Made by a program: the position numbers and the translations under genes
DNA from: VSJD01 sp041653875
Lineage (GTDB): Bacteria > Verrucomicrobiota > Kiritimatiellia > JAAZAB01
Reading direction: 5' to 3'
Length of the DNA: 64,000 nt
Assembly (NCBI GenBank): GCA_041653875.1
Contig: JBAZEM010000004.1
Location: 86,479 to 150,478 of the forward strand
Notes under the pieces: model-generated
What the model was told of the DNA's origin: nothing
What the model saw: the letters and a program-made list of their open reading frames with translations, nothing else
Databases searched by the model: none
Shown here: positions 54,206 through 62,473 of the stretch, in pieces
Numbering within the stretch: the stretch's first letter is position 1
Layout: each line of letters opens with the position of its first letter

Positions 54206-54703
54206 TTATTCTTTCTTGATCGATAGTTTCCTCCGCTCCTCCTTTACACCGGGCCCTTTCGGGAGGGTCACAGTCAAAACCCCATTTTTGAAGACCGCCT
54301 GGGCTTTATCCGGATCCGCATTCTCGGGCAACGGTATCTCGCGATAAAACGACCCGGACGACCTTTCAAGATAATGGAAGTTCTTCCCCTGATCCTCCTT
54401 TTCGGTCTCCTTTTCGCCTTTCAAGGTGAGCCGTCCGCGGCTGACGCAGACATCCACATCCTTTTCGGACAGACCGGGCAACTCCGCCGTGACTTTAACT
54501 TCTTTCTCGCCCTCCGAGACATTGACCTTCGGCATGAACTCGCCCTCAGCCCAACGTCCTATAGGCATCGGCAAAAAGAAATTGTCGAACATGCGGTTAA
54601 TCTCCCGTTGCAGGTCAAGAACCGGATGCTCAAGAGCCAGCCGCCGGGCCGGCAATGCGCTCGCAGTGTGCTTTTTAACGGAAGTATTTTTTTTAACACT
54701 CAT
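54206..54703 (-). CDS. Small heat-shock protein, Hsp20 family
   Basis: The 165-residue protein has the alpha-crystallin domain (about 55-150): MPKVNVSEGEKEVKVTAELP, KDVDVCVSRGRLTLKGEK, and FKNGVLTVTLPKG. It holds unfolded proteins for refolding. GGAGG lies 5 bases before ATG 54703. The N-terminus is moderately long. It is probably transcribed with clpB. A sigma-54-type promoter and a perfect inverted repeat lie upstream. Confidence 0.92.
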   Translation of the reverse strand: MSVKKNTSVKKHTASALPARRLALEHPVLDLQREINRMFDNFFLPMPIGRWAEGEFMPKVNVSEGEKEVKVTAELPGLSEKDVDVCVSRGRLTLKGEKETEKEDQGKNFHYLERSSGSFYREIPLPENADPDKAQAVFKNGVLTVTLPKGPGVKEERRKLSIKKE

Positions 54704-54732
54704 GGGAACCTCCTTTCCATGATTATTTAACC

Positions 54733-54803
54733 GACTGGCTGACACTCACTACCGATCTCCCTTTCTCTTCTACTCTCTACTCACCTGTTTCAGTCAGCCA
54801 GTC
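54733..54803 (-). promoter_or_regulatory. Long-range inverted repeat in the hsp20 leader
   Basis: GACTGGCTGAC (54733-54743) and GTCAGCCAGTC (54793-54803) are perfect 11-bp inverted repeats with a 49-base loop. They lie between the candidate promoter at 54833-54848 and the start codon. They could form an mRNA structure (thermosensor-like) or an operator; this is inference. No CIRCE sequence was found. Confidence 0.5.
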
Positions 54804-54832
54804 AGTGTTAATTAATCTTCATAATACAATTG

Positions 54833-54848
54833 AGCAAAATACATGCCA
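54833..54848 (-). promoter_or_regulatory. Sigma-54-type promoter upstream of hsp20-clpB
   Basis: On the reverse strand TGGCATGTATTTTGCT matches the -24/-12 consensus well, with 10 bases between GG and GC. It is 130 bases before ATG 54703. Bases 54849-55016 hold nothing else recognisable; they are AT-rich, unlike the surroundings. Confidence 0.6.
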
Positions 54849-55016
54849 GAACATACACAACTTAATGTATATTCATAATTAGTTAATTGACATCAAGATA
54901 CGTATGGCGCTCAAAAACGATCAGCGCACACGCAAGCGTCATATTGGCGCAAACAATCGGCGTGGCGAGCAATAATGACACATCACAAAAAAAATAATAG
55001 TGAGAAAACCTTCGAT

Positions 55017-55406
55017 TTAACCCTCGCTTATTTCCGCGATATAACGGACGGCATACCAGGCGGTTTTCAATCCCAGCACCAGCATGAAGACCAGAAACGC
55101 GGCGGCCAACTGCGAGCCGGCTAAATTCCGCGCGCCGCCGATATAGCCGAAATGGAACAGGAACAACACGAATAAGAGATTGAGGCATCCTTCGTAACAG
55201 CCGTGGGCCAGATCGTCCGGCAGGAAGATAATGCTAATAATGAGCCAGGTAATGAAATCGGCCATGACCCCGCCGATCGCCATCGCATCCAGAACGCTTT
55301 GGACCTCCGCATTGTCGATCGCCAGAAAAGCGGCAAGACTTCCATAGATGGAGGTGCGGATAACCGAGACAACCGTGCGCGGCGCAAGACTAATTGGCAA
55401 ATTCAT
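55017..55406 (-). CDS. Membrane protein of unknown function
   Basis: The 129-residue protein has three to four membrane helices (around 18-30, 44-62, 74-92, 98-118). Charged residues are few: one DDLAHGCYEG loop and a C-terminal AEISEG. No family is recognised. It is 24 bases after the PHP-domain gene on the same strand and may be cotranscribed. No clear ribosome-binding site. Confidence 0.65.
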   Translation of the reverse strand: MNLPISLAPRTVVSVIRTSIYGSLAAFLAIDNAEVQSVLDAMAIGGVMADFITWLIISIIFLPDDLAHGCYEGCLNLLFVLFLFHFGYIGGARNLAGSQLAAAFLVFMLVLGLKTAWYAVRYIAEISEG

Positions 55407-55430
55407 GATGGTTGCGTCCGATCGAACGGC

Positions 55431-56819
55431 TCATACCACCCAGGAACAACGACACGCCGAATCGCGCAGGCGGGCCAACGCTTTCGCCGGACCCAGGGCG
55501 CTCAGTTTTTCCGCCAAAACAGTCGTAAGCGGCGGAAGGCGGCCGACGGCCTCGAAGAAATCGTTTTTTTGCCCGGCATTATCGCCGAACTCGGCCTGGG
55601 CGGCGGCGCCGACATAGGAAAAATCGGCGTAGCGTGCAAGCAAAGTCTGCCCCACCATGATGCATGCGCCGCGTAAAAAAATCGCATGATAGGGCCGCAA
55701 GGCTTCTCCGCCGGTATCGTCCACGAACGGCTGGCCATCCTTGTTCATCTCGGTGCCGATATTGACGGGAAATTGCAGTTTCTCCGCCGCGGCCATAACC
55801 TCGGCCAGTTTCCGCAATTTCACGTCCCGCACTGCCGGATCGGCAATGCGATGATTGCGATCGGGAATGATATTAAGCGCGCAGACGCCCCGCGCCCGCA
55901 GGCATTCCAGCATTTTCAAGGCATCCGCTTCGCCCTGCGACATGCCGTCAAGCCACGTCGCCATCGGCAGGGCATGGCACTCGCGCACCCAGGCCACAAA
56001 GTCATCCGCCGGCGGGAACGTTTTTGCGGTGGGCCGCTCATACCCGATGCCGCCGCTCTTGGCCAGCACGGCGCGGATTTTATCTTCCATGACCGGCATG
56101 TTTTTGCTCCATGTTTCCACATCGGACGGCCGCGCCTTCATCAGTCTCGACCAGAAAGCGAACAGGTCAACGGGCGTCTTGAACACGGCCGCCGCTTTTT
56201 CCCGATAGGCGCCGACAATATGCCGCTCCGTGGGACATGCACCCGGAGAGAGAGGCAGAACCTCGGCGTCATAATCCAGGGCGATTTCCGGCAGGCGCGC
56301 ATTGATGCGCGCCACCAGCGCCCGGTTGCGCTCCCCCGCTTGACGCCGGTAATACAAGAGCGTGGCGGCCGCGCGACTGCCCGGTTTCGGGCTATGGGCA
56401 AACCCGGCGCCCATGATATAAGCGACCCCCGGCTCGCCCGGCGAATTGATGTCCACCTGGGCGTAGTCGCTGAAAAAAGCGCGCGTTTCCAAGTTCACCG
56501 TGGCACGCAACCCCAAAATCGCCCCGGCCGCGAGAAATTCCTCCAACCCGTCGAGCACGTCAAAATCGCAGAGGCCGGCGGCGAACAGCCCCTGGCGGCG
56601 GGCTTCCCAGGCAATATGGCTGGGGGAATAGCCCTTCGTATTGTAGGAGAAGAAGGAATGCATATGCATATTGACGCGCTCGGTCGGCGCCGGCAAAGAC
56701 GCGCCGCAACATGCGGCCAGGGACATCAGCGCCTGCCGCCGTTCTTCGCGATCGAAGGAATCCAACTGTTCGATGAGCCGGCCGGTATTCAATGGGTTCA
56801 TGGGAAAAAACATGGCCAA
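55431..56819 (-). CDS. PHP-domain-like metal-dependent hydrolase
   Basis: The 462-residue protein has a PHP-type start RVNMHMHSFFSYNTKGYSPS with two His, then GLCDFDVLDGLEEFL, and a later NLETRAFF Glu region that fits metal ligands. The middle (about 150-300) has no clear match. The end (MNKDGQPFVDD) may supply more ligands. PHP proteins are phosphatases or phosphoesterases, including histidinol phosphatase; the substrate is unknown. The start could be 56819, 56813 or 56801; all lie in or by a heptameric repeat and lack a ribosome-binding site. Confidence 0.7.
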   Translation of the reverse strand: MAMFFPMNPLNTGRLIEQLDSFDREERRQALMSLAACCGASLPAPTERVNMHMHSFFSYNTKGYSPSHIAWEARRQGLFAAGLCDFDVLDGLEEFLAAGAILGLRATVNLETRAFFSDYAQVDINSPGEPGVAYIMGAGFAHSPKPGSRAAATLLYYRRQAGERNRALVARINARLPEIALDYDAEVLPLSPGACPTERHIVGAYREKAAAVFKTPVDLFAFWSRLMKARPSDVETWSKNMPVMEDKIRAVLAKSGGIGYERPTAKTFPPADDFVAWVRECHALPMATWLDGMSQGEADALKMLECLRARGVCALNIIPDRNHRIADPAVRDVKLRKLAEVMAAAEKLQFPVNIGTEMNKDGQPFVDDTGGEALRPYHAIFLRGACIMVGQTLLARYADFSYVGAAAQAEFGDNAGQKNDFFEAVGRLPPLTTVLAEKLSALGPAKALARLRDSACRCSWVV

Positions 56820-56825
56820 TGGTTA

Positions 56826-56915
56826 ATGGCTGATTGTTTCTGATTTCTGGTTTTTACTCAATTTTTTAATTTCAAAATTAAAAATCCGAAATCAAAAATC
56901 GGAAATCCGCAATGC
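56826..56915. repeat. Heptameric inverted-arm repeat (TTTCTGA / AAATCAG type)
   Basis: TTGTTTCTGATTTCTGG opposes AAAAATCCGAAATC, AAAAATCGG, AAATCCGC around a TTTAATTTCAAAATTAAA palindrome. It separates the PHP and pcm genes. Confidence 0.7.
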
Positions 56916-56924
56916 CTTCCGCCG

Positions 56925-57674
56925 TCACTTCCGCACCATGGGCACGAAGCGAACGGGCAGATCCTCTTCCTGTTCGATCTGGCCGCGCTGTTTACGCAGG
57001 ATGACCAGGCGCTGGAAACCGCGCCCCACCGGCGCAATCAGACGCCCGCCCTCCTTCAACTGATCCACCAGGGTTTTGGGTATCTCCTCCGGAGCGCACG
57101 TTGCAATGATGGCGTCAAAGGGGCTGTATTCCGGCCAGCCTTTGTAGCCATCGCCGGTCAGGACATGAATGCGCCGATAGCCTTCGGCATCGAGCACGGC
57201 GCGGGCATGGCGCGCCAACTCCGGAACGATTTCGATGGTATAGACATCCGCGCCGCACTCGGCCAGCACGGCGGCCTGGTAGCCCGAACCAGCGCCGATT
57301 TCCAGGACCTTGTCGCCGGGCTTCAACGCCAGTTTTTCGGTCATATAAGCCACGATGTAGGGCTGAGAAATCGTTTGCCCACACCCGATTGGGCAAGCGG
57401 CGTCGGCATAGGCATTATCCACGTCGCGATAGGCAGCGGGAATGAATACATGCCGGCGAATCCGGCCCATGGCCGCCAGCACCGGCGCATTGGTGATATG
57501 GTAGGCCTTTAATTGCGCGACCATGCCTTGACGCCGGAGAGCCCAACCGGCATCCGCGTCCGGCTTGCCCGCGCCCTCCCCATAACTGTTCGCGAAAGGA
57601 ATCATACTCGCCACCGCCATAACAAGCATGGCCCGCCGACAAAATCCCAAAGCCCAAATTTCAAATCCCGCCAT
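56925..57674 (-). CDS. pcm: Protein-L-isoaspartate O-methyltransferase, exported form
   Basis: The 249-residue SAM-dependent enzyme repairs isoaspartate. Family motifs are the pre-motif GQTISQPYIVAYMTEKL, motif I LEIGAGSGYQAAVLA, VYTIEIVPELA and FDAIIATCAPEEIP. Ahead of it is an N-terminal hydrophobic segment (RRAMLVMAVASMIPFANS) that looks like a signal peptide, unusual for this normally cytoplasmic enzyme. The first residues MAGFEIWALGF are encoded by TTTGAAA/TTTGGGC heptamers, so the true start may be the downstream Met in the signal region. Confidence 0.85.
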   Translation of the reverse strand: MAGFEIWALGFCRRAMLVMAVASMIPFANSYGEGAGKPDADAGWALRRQGMVAQLKAYHITNAPVLAAMGRIRRHVFIPAAYRDVDNAYADAACPIGCGQTISQPYIVAYMTEKLALKPGDKVLEIGAGSGYQAAVLAECGADVYTIEIVPELARHARAVLDAEGYRRIHVLTGDGYKGWPEYSPFDAIIATCAPEEIPKTLVDQLKEGGRLIAPVGRGFQRLVILRKQRGQIEQEEDLPVRFVPMVRK

Positions 57675-57676
57675 AT
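57638..57676. repeat. Heptameric repeat (TTTGGGM) at the pcm start
   Basis: On the reverse strand the units read GGCGGGA, TTTGAAA, TTTGGGC, TTTGGGA, TTTTGTC. It codes for the first residues of Pcm. Confidence 0.65.
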
Positions 57677-57744
57677 TCCATCCTTCGTTGTATTCCTGCG
57701 GAGAGTATATGGCGTCATCATGGATTTGTCATGCCTAAAACCTT

Positions 57745-57830
57745 CACCAGGCAACCTCGGTTGCCTGGTGGTGTGGATGCGGCTCGATCGAACCGCGGAT
57801 TGCCGTTCCGGTGAACGGCGGCTGTAACTG
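57745..57830. repeat. Hairpin modules before rplM
   Basis: CACCAGGCAACC-TCG-GTTGCCTGGTG is a perfect 11-bp stem. It is followed by GCGGCTCGATCGAACCGC and GCCGTTCCGGTGAACGGC, relatives of the hairpin pairs in arrays A-C. Confidence 0.75.
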
Positions 57831-57906
57831 GCGCACAATGCCCAATCATGTCGCGCCGCGTCTTTCGCCACGCAACTTTTTGGGGCAAAAAAAAATACTT
57901 TTTTGT

Positions 57907-57935
57907 TTGACAGTCCGATACACCTGCCGTATGGT
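57907..57935 (+). promoter_or_regulatory. Sigma-70-type promoter for rplM-rpsI
   Basis: TTGACA (57907-57912) and TATGGT (57930-57935) are 17 bases apart, 36 bases before the rplM start. The upstream sequence is an A/T-rich run, as in strong ribosomal promoters. Confidence 0.65.
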
Positions 57936-57970
57936 TTCACTTCTTTTACATTTATAGGAAGGTGAACGCT

Positions 57971-58396
57971 ATGAAAACAACGATACCCCGAATGGAAGAC
58001 GTCCGACGCAACTGGCTGTTGATGGACGCCTCCGACCAGCCCTTGGGCCGGCTCGCCGTGAAAATTGCCGACCGTCTGCGCGGCAAACATAAACCGACCT
58101 ATACCCCCCACGTGGACACGGGCGATTTTGTCGTCGTGATCAACGCCCGCAGTGTCAAGTTGACGGGCAAGAAAAACGACCAGAAAATCTACACGGACTA
58201 CTCGGGCTACCGGCACGGGCTCAAAGAAATCAAGGCGTCCGTATTGCGCGAACGCAATCCGGAACGCATGATTTACGACGCCGTCAAACGGATGTTGCCC
58301 AAGAACCGGCTCATGAGCGAGGTGTTTCAGCGGTTGAAAGTTTACGCGGCGGACAAGCATCCCCACACCGGACAGAACCCTCAGCCTCTTGTTTAA
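57971..58396 (+). CDS. rplM: Ribosomal protein L13 (uL13)
   Basis: The 141-residue protein is full length for L13. The WLLMDASDQPLGRLAVKIADRL start, KHKPTYTPHVDTGDFVVVIN and KHPHTGQNPQ end are characteristic. Start is ATG 57971 with an AGGAAGGTG ribosome-binding site; the GTG at 57962 in the same frame is part of it. It overlaps or directly precedes rpsI. Confidence 0.97.
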   Translation: MKTTIPRMEDVRRNWLLMDASDQPLGRLAVKIADRLRGKHKPTYTPHVDTGDFVVVINARSVKLTGKKNDQKIYTDYSGYRHGLKEIKASVLRERNPERMIYDAVKRMLPKNRLMSEVFQRLKVYAADKHPHTGQNPQPLV

Positions 58397-58409
58397 TAAG
58401 GAGAAAAAC

Positions 58410-58808
58410 GTGGTTACAACCCAGACCGCTATCAAAGCCACCGGGCGGCGCAAAAACGCCGTCGCTTCCGTTCAACTGATCGAAGGCACCGGCAAACTGC
58501 TCGCGAACGGCCGGGATTTCACAAGCTATTTTCCCTCGCTGTCCACCCGCAACTACGTGCTCCAACCGCTTAAATTGACCAATACGGACGTCAAGTTCGA
58601 TGTTTTTGCCAGACTCGTCGGGGGCGGCATCACCGGCCAAGCCGGCGCCCTGCGCCATGCGATCGCGCGGGCTTTGATCCGGGCCGACCAATCTTTGCGC
58701 GAAGTTCTGAAGAACAGCGGTTTTCTGACCCGTGACGCCCGCATGAAGGAGCGCAAAAAATCCGGTCAGCCGGGCGCCCGCAAACGCTTCCAGTTCTCGA
58801 AACGGTAA
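58410..58808 (+). CDS. rpsI: Ribosomal protein S9 (uS9)
   Basis: The 132-residue protein carries the GGGITGQAGALRHAIARAL core and the basic C-terminal tail ending QFSKR that reaches the P-site tRNA. The start is GTG 58410, 5 bases after AAGGAG; the earlier ATG-less extension overlaps rplM. It forms the standard rplM-rpsI operon. It is followed by a strong hairpin terminator. Confidence 0.96.
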   Translation: MVTTQTAIKATGRRKNAVASVQLIEGTGKLLANGRDFTSYFPSLSTRNYVLQPLKLTNTDVKFDVFARLVGGGITGQAGALRHAIARALIRADQSLREVLKNSGFLTRDARMKERKKSGQPGARKRFQFSKR

Positions 58809-58845
58809 GCGCGACAGAGTTTGTATTTTTCGGGTTGGATCGTCA

Positions 58846-58896
58846 CATTGCCCGCCGGGAAGTGTCTGGCCTTCGCGGACAAGCCGGCGGGCAATG
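58846..58896 (+). terminator. Hairpin after rplM-rpsI
   Basis: CATTGCCCGCCGG (58846-58858) and CCGGCGGGCAATG (58884-58896) are a perfect 13-bp inverted repeat with a 25-base loop, followed by TTGTTT. It ends only 15 bases before the argJ start and so may also control argJ. Confidence 0.7.
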
Positions 58897-58911
58897 TTGT
58901 TTAGAGCAGAC

Positions 58912-60123
58912 ATGAAAACTAAATTCTCCATTGCGCCCGGAGGGATTACTTCCCCGCGTGGCTTTCGGGCCGCCGGGGTGAAGGCCGGCATCAAGGGCGA
59001 TAAGCGGGATATGGCCCTTCTGGTCTCGGACACCCCCGCCGTGATTGCCGGGGTGTTCACCACTAACCGGGTGACTGCCGCGCCCGTCCAACTATGCCGT
59101 GAACGGCTGGCTGCCCACAAGGCCCGCGCCATCATCGTTAACAGCGGCAACGCCAACGCCTGCACCGGCCCCGACGGCCTGCGCGACGCGCGCCGCATGA
59201 CCCAGCTGACCGCCGACCTCCTGCAATTGCCCGAACCCCTCGTTTTCGTGTGTTCCACCGGCACCATCGGAAAACCTTTGCCCATGGATAAAATCGAGGC
59301 CGGAATCCATCTGGCCGTCAAGGCGCTTACGCCCACCGGCGGCGCCGACGCCGCCACGGCCATTATGACGACCGACACCAAGCCCAAGCAGGTTTCCGCC
59401 GAAGTGGAAATCGACGGCAAGCCGGCGACCATCGGCGGCATGGCCAAGGGCGCCGGCATGATTCACCCGAACATGGCGACCTTGCTGGTGTTTTTGACCA
59501 CGGACGCCGCCGTGGAGGCGGTTGCCCTGCAGGATTGCCTGGCAGCCGCGGTTGACAAAAGCTTCAACCGGATTTCGGTGGATGGCGACCGGAGCACCAA
59601 CGACACCGCGCTTTTCATGGCCAACGGCGCGGCCCAAAACACGCCCTTGGACCGCAAACATCCGCGCTGGAAGGCGTTTTGCGCCGCCGTCAACGCTCTG
59701 ACCGGCGAACTCGCGCACCAGATCGTCAAGGACGGCGAAGGCGCCACCAAGCTGGTCACCGTAACGGTGCGCGGCGCGCCGGGCAAACGCGCGGCGGAAA
59801 AAGTCGCCCGCGCCGTGGCCAATTCGCTCCTGGTAAAAACATCATGGTTCGGCGCCGACCCCAATTGGGGCCGCGTGATTTGCGCCGTGGGCTACGCCGG
59901 CGCGCCGGTGGAGCCGGACCGGATCGACATCGCCTACAACGGCGAATTCGCCGTGCGCGGGGGCCGGCCCGTCAGCCTGTCGCCGGATATTCTGCACGCC
60001 ATCATCGCCAAGCCGGAATTCGGCATCGAAATCGACTTGCATCTGGGGCGCTCGACCTATACCATGACCACCTGCGATTGCAGCGACGCCTACGTGCATA
60101 TCAATGCGTCGTATATGACATAA
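58912..60123 (+). CDS. argJ: Bifunctional glutamate N-acetyltransferase / ornithine acetyltransferase
   Basis: The 403-residue autoprocessing enzyme moves the acetyl group in the cyclic arginine pathway. Hallmarks are GVFTTNRVTAAPV, NSGNANACTG, and the cleavage site KGAGMIHPNMATLL, where Thr190 becomes the N-terminal nucleophile of the beta subunit; GADPNWGR is near the end. With argB and argD this gives the recycling route. The start is ATG 58912; the earlier ATG at 58894 lies in the terminator stem. No strong ribosome-binding site. Confidence 0.95.
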   Translation: MKTKFSIAPGGITSPRGFRAAGVKAGIKGDKRDMALLVSDTPAVIAGVFTTNRVTAAPVQLCRERLAAHKARAIIVNSGNANACTGPDGLRDARRMTQLTADLLQLPEPLVFVCSTGTIGKPLPMDKIEAGIHLAVKALTPTGGADAATAIMTTDTKPKQVSAEVEIDGKPATIGGMAKGAGMIHPNMATLLVFLTTDAAVEAVALQDCLAAAVDKSFNRISVDGDRSTNDTALFMANGAAQNTPLDRKHPRWKAFCAAVNALTGELAHQIVKDGEGATKLVTVTVRGAPGKRAAEKVARAVANSLLVKTSWFGADPNWGRVICAVGYAGAPVEPDRIDIAYNGEFAVRGGRPVSLSPDILHAIIAKPEFGIEIDLHLGRSTYTMTTCDCSDAYVHINASYMT

Positions 60124-60159
60124 GCGAGTCGCTTGCAAAAGCTCGCTTTTGCAAGCAGA

Positions 60160-60258
60160 ATATAGAATTCAGAAGTCAGGATTCAGAATTTTTACGCTCA
60201 AAAACGTGATTGTTGTCAAGGATTTACATTTATTCTGAATTCTGAATCCTGAATTCCG
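60160..60258. repeat. Heptameric inverted-arm repeat (CAGAATT / AATTCTG)
   Basis: Left arm units AGAATTC, AGAAGTC, AGGATTC, AGAATTT oppose TTCTGAA, TTCTGAA, TCCTGAA, TTCC. It sits between argJ and argB. Confidence 0.8.
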
Positions 60259-60281
60259 GCAAAACGCGAGTTTCGCCATTG

Positions 60282-61166
60282 ATGCCCATGCAAAAAATCA
60301 TCGAAAAAGCCGGCGTCCTGATCGAGGCCATGCCGTTCATCCAGGCCTTTCGCGGGGAAACGGTGGTCATCAAGTTCGGCGGCAGCGCCATGGAGGACAA
60401 GGCCTGCCACGACGGCATTTTGACCGATACGGCCTTCCTGGAATGCGTGGGCTTAAGGCCGATCATCGTGCACGGCGGCGGCAAGGCCATTTCACGGCGC
60501 ATGGCCGAGGTGGGCATCCAACCGGCATTCGTCAACGGCATGCGGATCACAGACGATGCCACCGTGCGCCTGGTGGAGGAAGTCCTGAACCACGAAGTTA
60601 ATGTCGAGATCGTGGAAACCCTGATCGCGCGCGGCGCGCGGGCCACCGGCATCCAGGGCCCCAGTATTCTCCGCGCGGAAAAAGCGTTTTCCCAGGACAA
60701 AGCCACGGGGCAGCCGATGGATATCGGCTTTGTGGGCAAGGTCACGGGCGTGGACCCGGCGCCGATTACGGCCTGTCTGGCGGCGGACATCATTCCCGTG
60801 ATCACGCCGTTGGCGCGGGGCGCGGATGGCGCCGTCTATAACATCAATGCGGACGAATCCGCGGCGGCCATCGCCCGGGCCGTGCGCGCCCGCAAATTAG
60901 TCTTTCTCTCAGACGTCCCGGGACTCCTGCGGGACCCGCAGAATCCGGACTCGATCATTTCCACATTGAAACGCAGCGACGTGGAAAACCTGATTCGGGA
61001 TGGCGTGATTGCCGGCGGCATGCTGCCGAAAATCAGGGGCGCGCTCGATGCCCTGTCCGCCGGCGTCCGCAAAGCGCATATCGTGGACGGGCGCATGCCG
61101 CATTCGTTGTTGTTGGAAATATTCACAGACCAAGGAATCGGAACGGAGATTATTCAAAATGAGTAA
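60282..61166 (+). CDS. argB: Acetylglutamate kinase
   Basis: The 294-residue amino-acid kinase phosphorylates N-acetylglutamate. Motifs are VVIKFGGSAM, IIVHGGGKAIS, and YNINADESAAAIA with the catalytic Asp/Lys and VFLSDVPGLL. The N-terminal helix before the kinase core is longer than in E. coli, as in arginine-inhibited forms, so feedback control by arginine is possible (inference). Starts at 60282 or 60288 are similar. It overlaps argD by 8 bases. Confidence 0.95.
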   Translation: MPMQKIIEKAGVLIEAMPFIQAFRGETVVIKFGGSAMEDKACHDGILTDTAFLECVGLRPIIVHGGGKAISRRMAEVGIQPAFVNGMRITDDATVRLVEEVLNHEVNVEIVETLIARGARATGIQGPSILRAEKAFSQDKATGQPMDIGFVGKVTGVDPAPITACLAADIIPVITPLARGADGAVYNINADESAAAIARAVRARKLVFLSDVPGLLRDPQNPDSIISTLKRSDVENLIRDGVIAGGMLPKIRGALDALSAGVRKAHIVDGRMPHSLLLEIFTDQGIGTEIIQNE

Positions 61167-62382
61167 AACCACTGAAATCATTCAGCAGTTCGACGCGCAT
61201 GTCATTCCCTCGTACGCCCGCCGGCCGATCGTGTTTGTCAAAGGCAAAGGCGCCAAACTATGGGACGCCGAAGGCAAAGTATATCTGGATTTCCTGGCGG
61301 GCATTTCCGTCTTGAATGTCGGCCACAGTCACCCGGCGGTCGTGGAGGCCATTGGCCGGCAGGCGGCCCAATTGACGCACGTCTCCAACCTGTATTACAC
61401 GGAAAACCAGGGACGCCTGGCCCAGGCCTTGTCCGGCCTTGCGCTGGGCGGCAAGTGTTTCTTCTGCAATTCCGGCGCCGAGGCCAACGAGGCGCTGATC
61501 AAACTGGCCCGGCTTTGGGGCCATGAAAAGAATCGCTTCGAAATCGTCACGATGAAAAATTCGTTTCATGGCCGGACGCTGGCGACCCTCACCGCCACCG
61601 GCCAGGACAAGGTCCAGAAGGGTTTCGACCCCCTGCCCTCCGGCTTTGTCCACGCCAAATTCAACGACCTGGAATCGGTCAAGGAAGCGCTCACGGCGCG
61701 GACCGCCGCGATCCTGGTGGAAGCCGTCCAGGGCGAAGGCGGCGTGATTCCCGCGACAGCCGAATTTATGCGGGGCCTGCGGGCGCTCTGCGACGAGAAA
61801 GACCTCTTGCTCCTGTGCGACGAAGTCCAATGCGGCATGGGCCGCACCGGCAAGTGGTTCGCGTTCCAGCATTTCGGCGTGGCGCCGGACGCTTTTTCGA
61901 TGGCCAAGGCCCTGGGCAGCGGCTTTCCCATCGGCGCCATCGTGACCAACCCCAAGCTGGCCGACGTGTTCCAACCGGGCACGCATGCCAGCACTTTTGG
62001 CGGCACGCCCCTGGCCTGCGCGGCGGCCCTGGCAACCATTCAGGTCATCGAGCAGGAAAACCTGCTCCAGCACGCCTCGGACTTGGGCGCCCGTTTCAAG
62101 AAGGGACTCCAGGCGCTGGTTGAAAAATACCCCAAGCACCTTGCCGAAGTGCGCGGCCTGGGTCTCATGCTCGGGCTCGTGCTCACCGCGCCCGCCAAAC
62201 CGCTGGAAGATAAATTGATGGAAATGGGCCTGATTTCGCTGGCCACGGGCAAACAAGCGCTCCGCTTCCTCCCGCCGCTGACCGTCAAGCCGGCCGAAGT
62301 GGATGAAGCCTTGGATATGATCGCCGACGCCTGCGCGGAACTTTTTGGCGAGCCCGCGGCGGAAGAAGCCAAGCAGGAATAA
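61159..62382 (+). CDS. argD: Acetylornithine aminotransferase
   Basis: The 407-residue class III PLP aminotransferase makes N-acetylornithine; such enzymes may also serve as succinyl-DAP aminotransferase in the lysine pathway. Motifs are FCNSGAEANEALIKLAR, MKNSFHGRT, LLLCDEVQCGMGRTG and FSMAKALGSGFPIGA with PLP Lys250. It overlaps the argB stop, so translation is coupled. GGAG lies about 10 bases before ATG 61159. It is followed by lysA. Confidence 0.95.
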   Translation: MSKTTEIIQQFDAHVIPSYARRPIVFVKGKGAKLWDAEGKVYLDFLAGISVLNVGHSHPAVVEAIGRQAAQLTHVSNLYYTENQGRLAQALSGLALGGKCFFCNSGAEANEALIKLARLWGHEKNRFEIVTMKNSFHGRTLATLTATGQDKVQKGFDPLPSGFVHAKFNDLESVKEALTARTAAILVEAVQGEGGVIPATAEFMRGLRALCDEKDLLLLCDEVQCGMGRTGKWFAFQHFGVAPDAFSMAKALGSGFPIGAIVTNPKLADVFQPGTHASTFGGTPLACAAALATIQVIEQENLLQHASDLGARFKKGLQALVEKYPKHLAEVRGLGLMLGLVLTAPAKPLEDKLMEMGLISLATGKQALRFLPPLTVKPAEVDEALDMIADACAELFGEPAAEEAKQE

Positions 62383-62470
62383 ACTGATTTCTGATTTTCG
62401 ATTGCGGATTGCGGATTTCGGGGTTGCGGATTTTAAATCGGAAATCAAAGATCCGAAATCAGAAATATCC
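62383..62470. repeat. Heptameric inverted-arm repeat (TGATTTC / AAATCAG)
   Basis: Units TGATTTC, TGATTTT, CGATTGC, GGATTGC, GGATTTC oppose AAATCGG, AAATCAA, AGATCCG, AAATCAG. It lies between argD and lysA and ends just before the lysA ATG. Confidence 0.8.
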
Positions 62471-62473
62471 TTC

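Noticed and set aside
54720..54830. CIRCE/HrcA operator upstream of hsp20
   Set aside because: The inverted repeat is GACTGGCTGAC with a 49-base loop, unlike the CIRCE sequence TTAGCACTC-N9-GAGTGCTAA.
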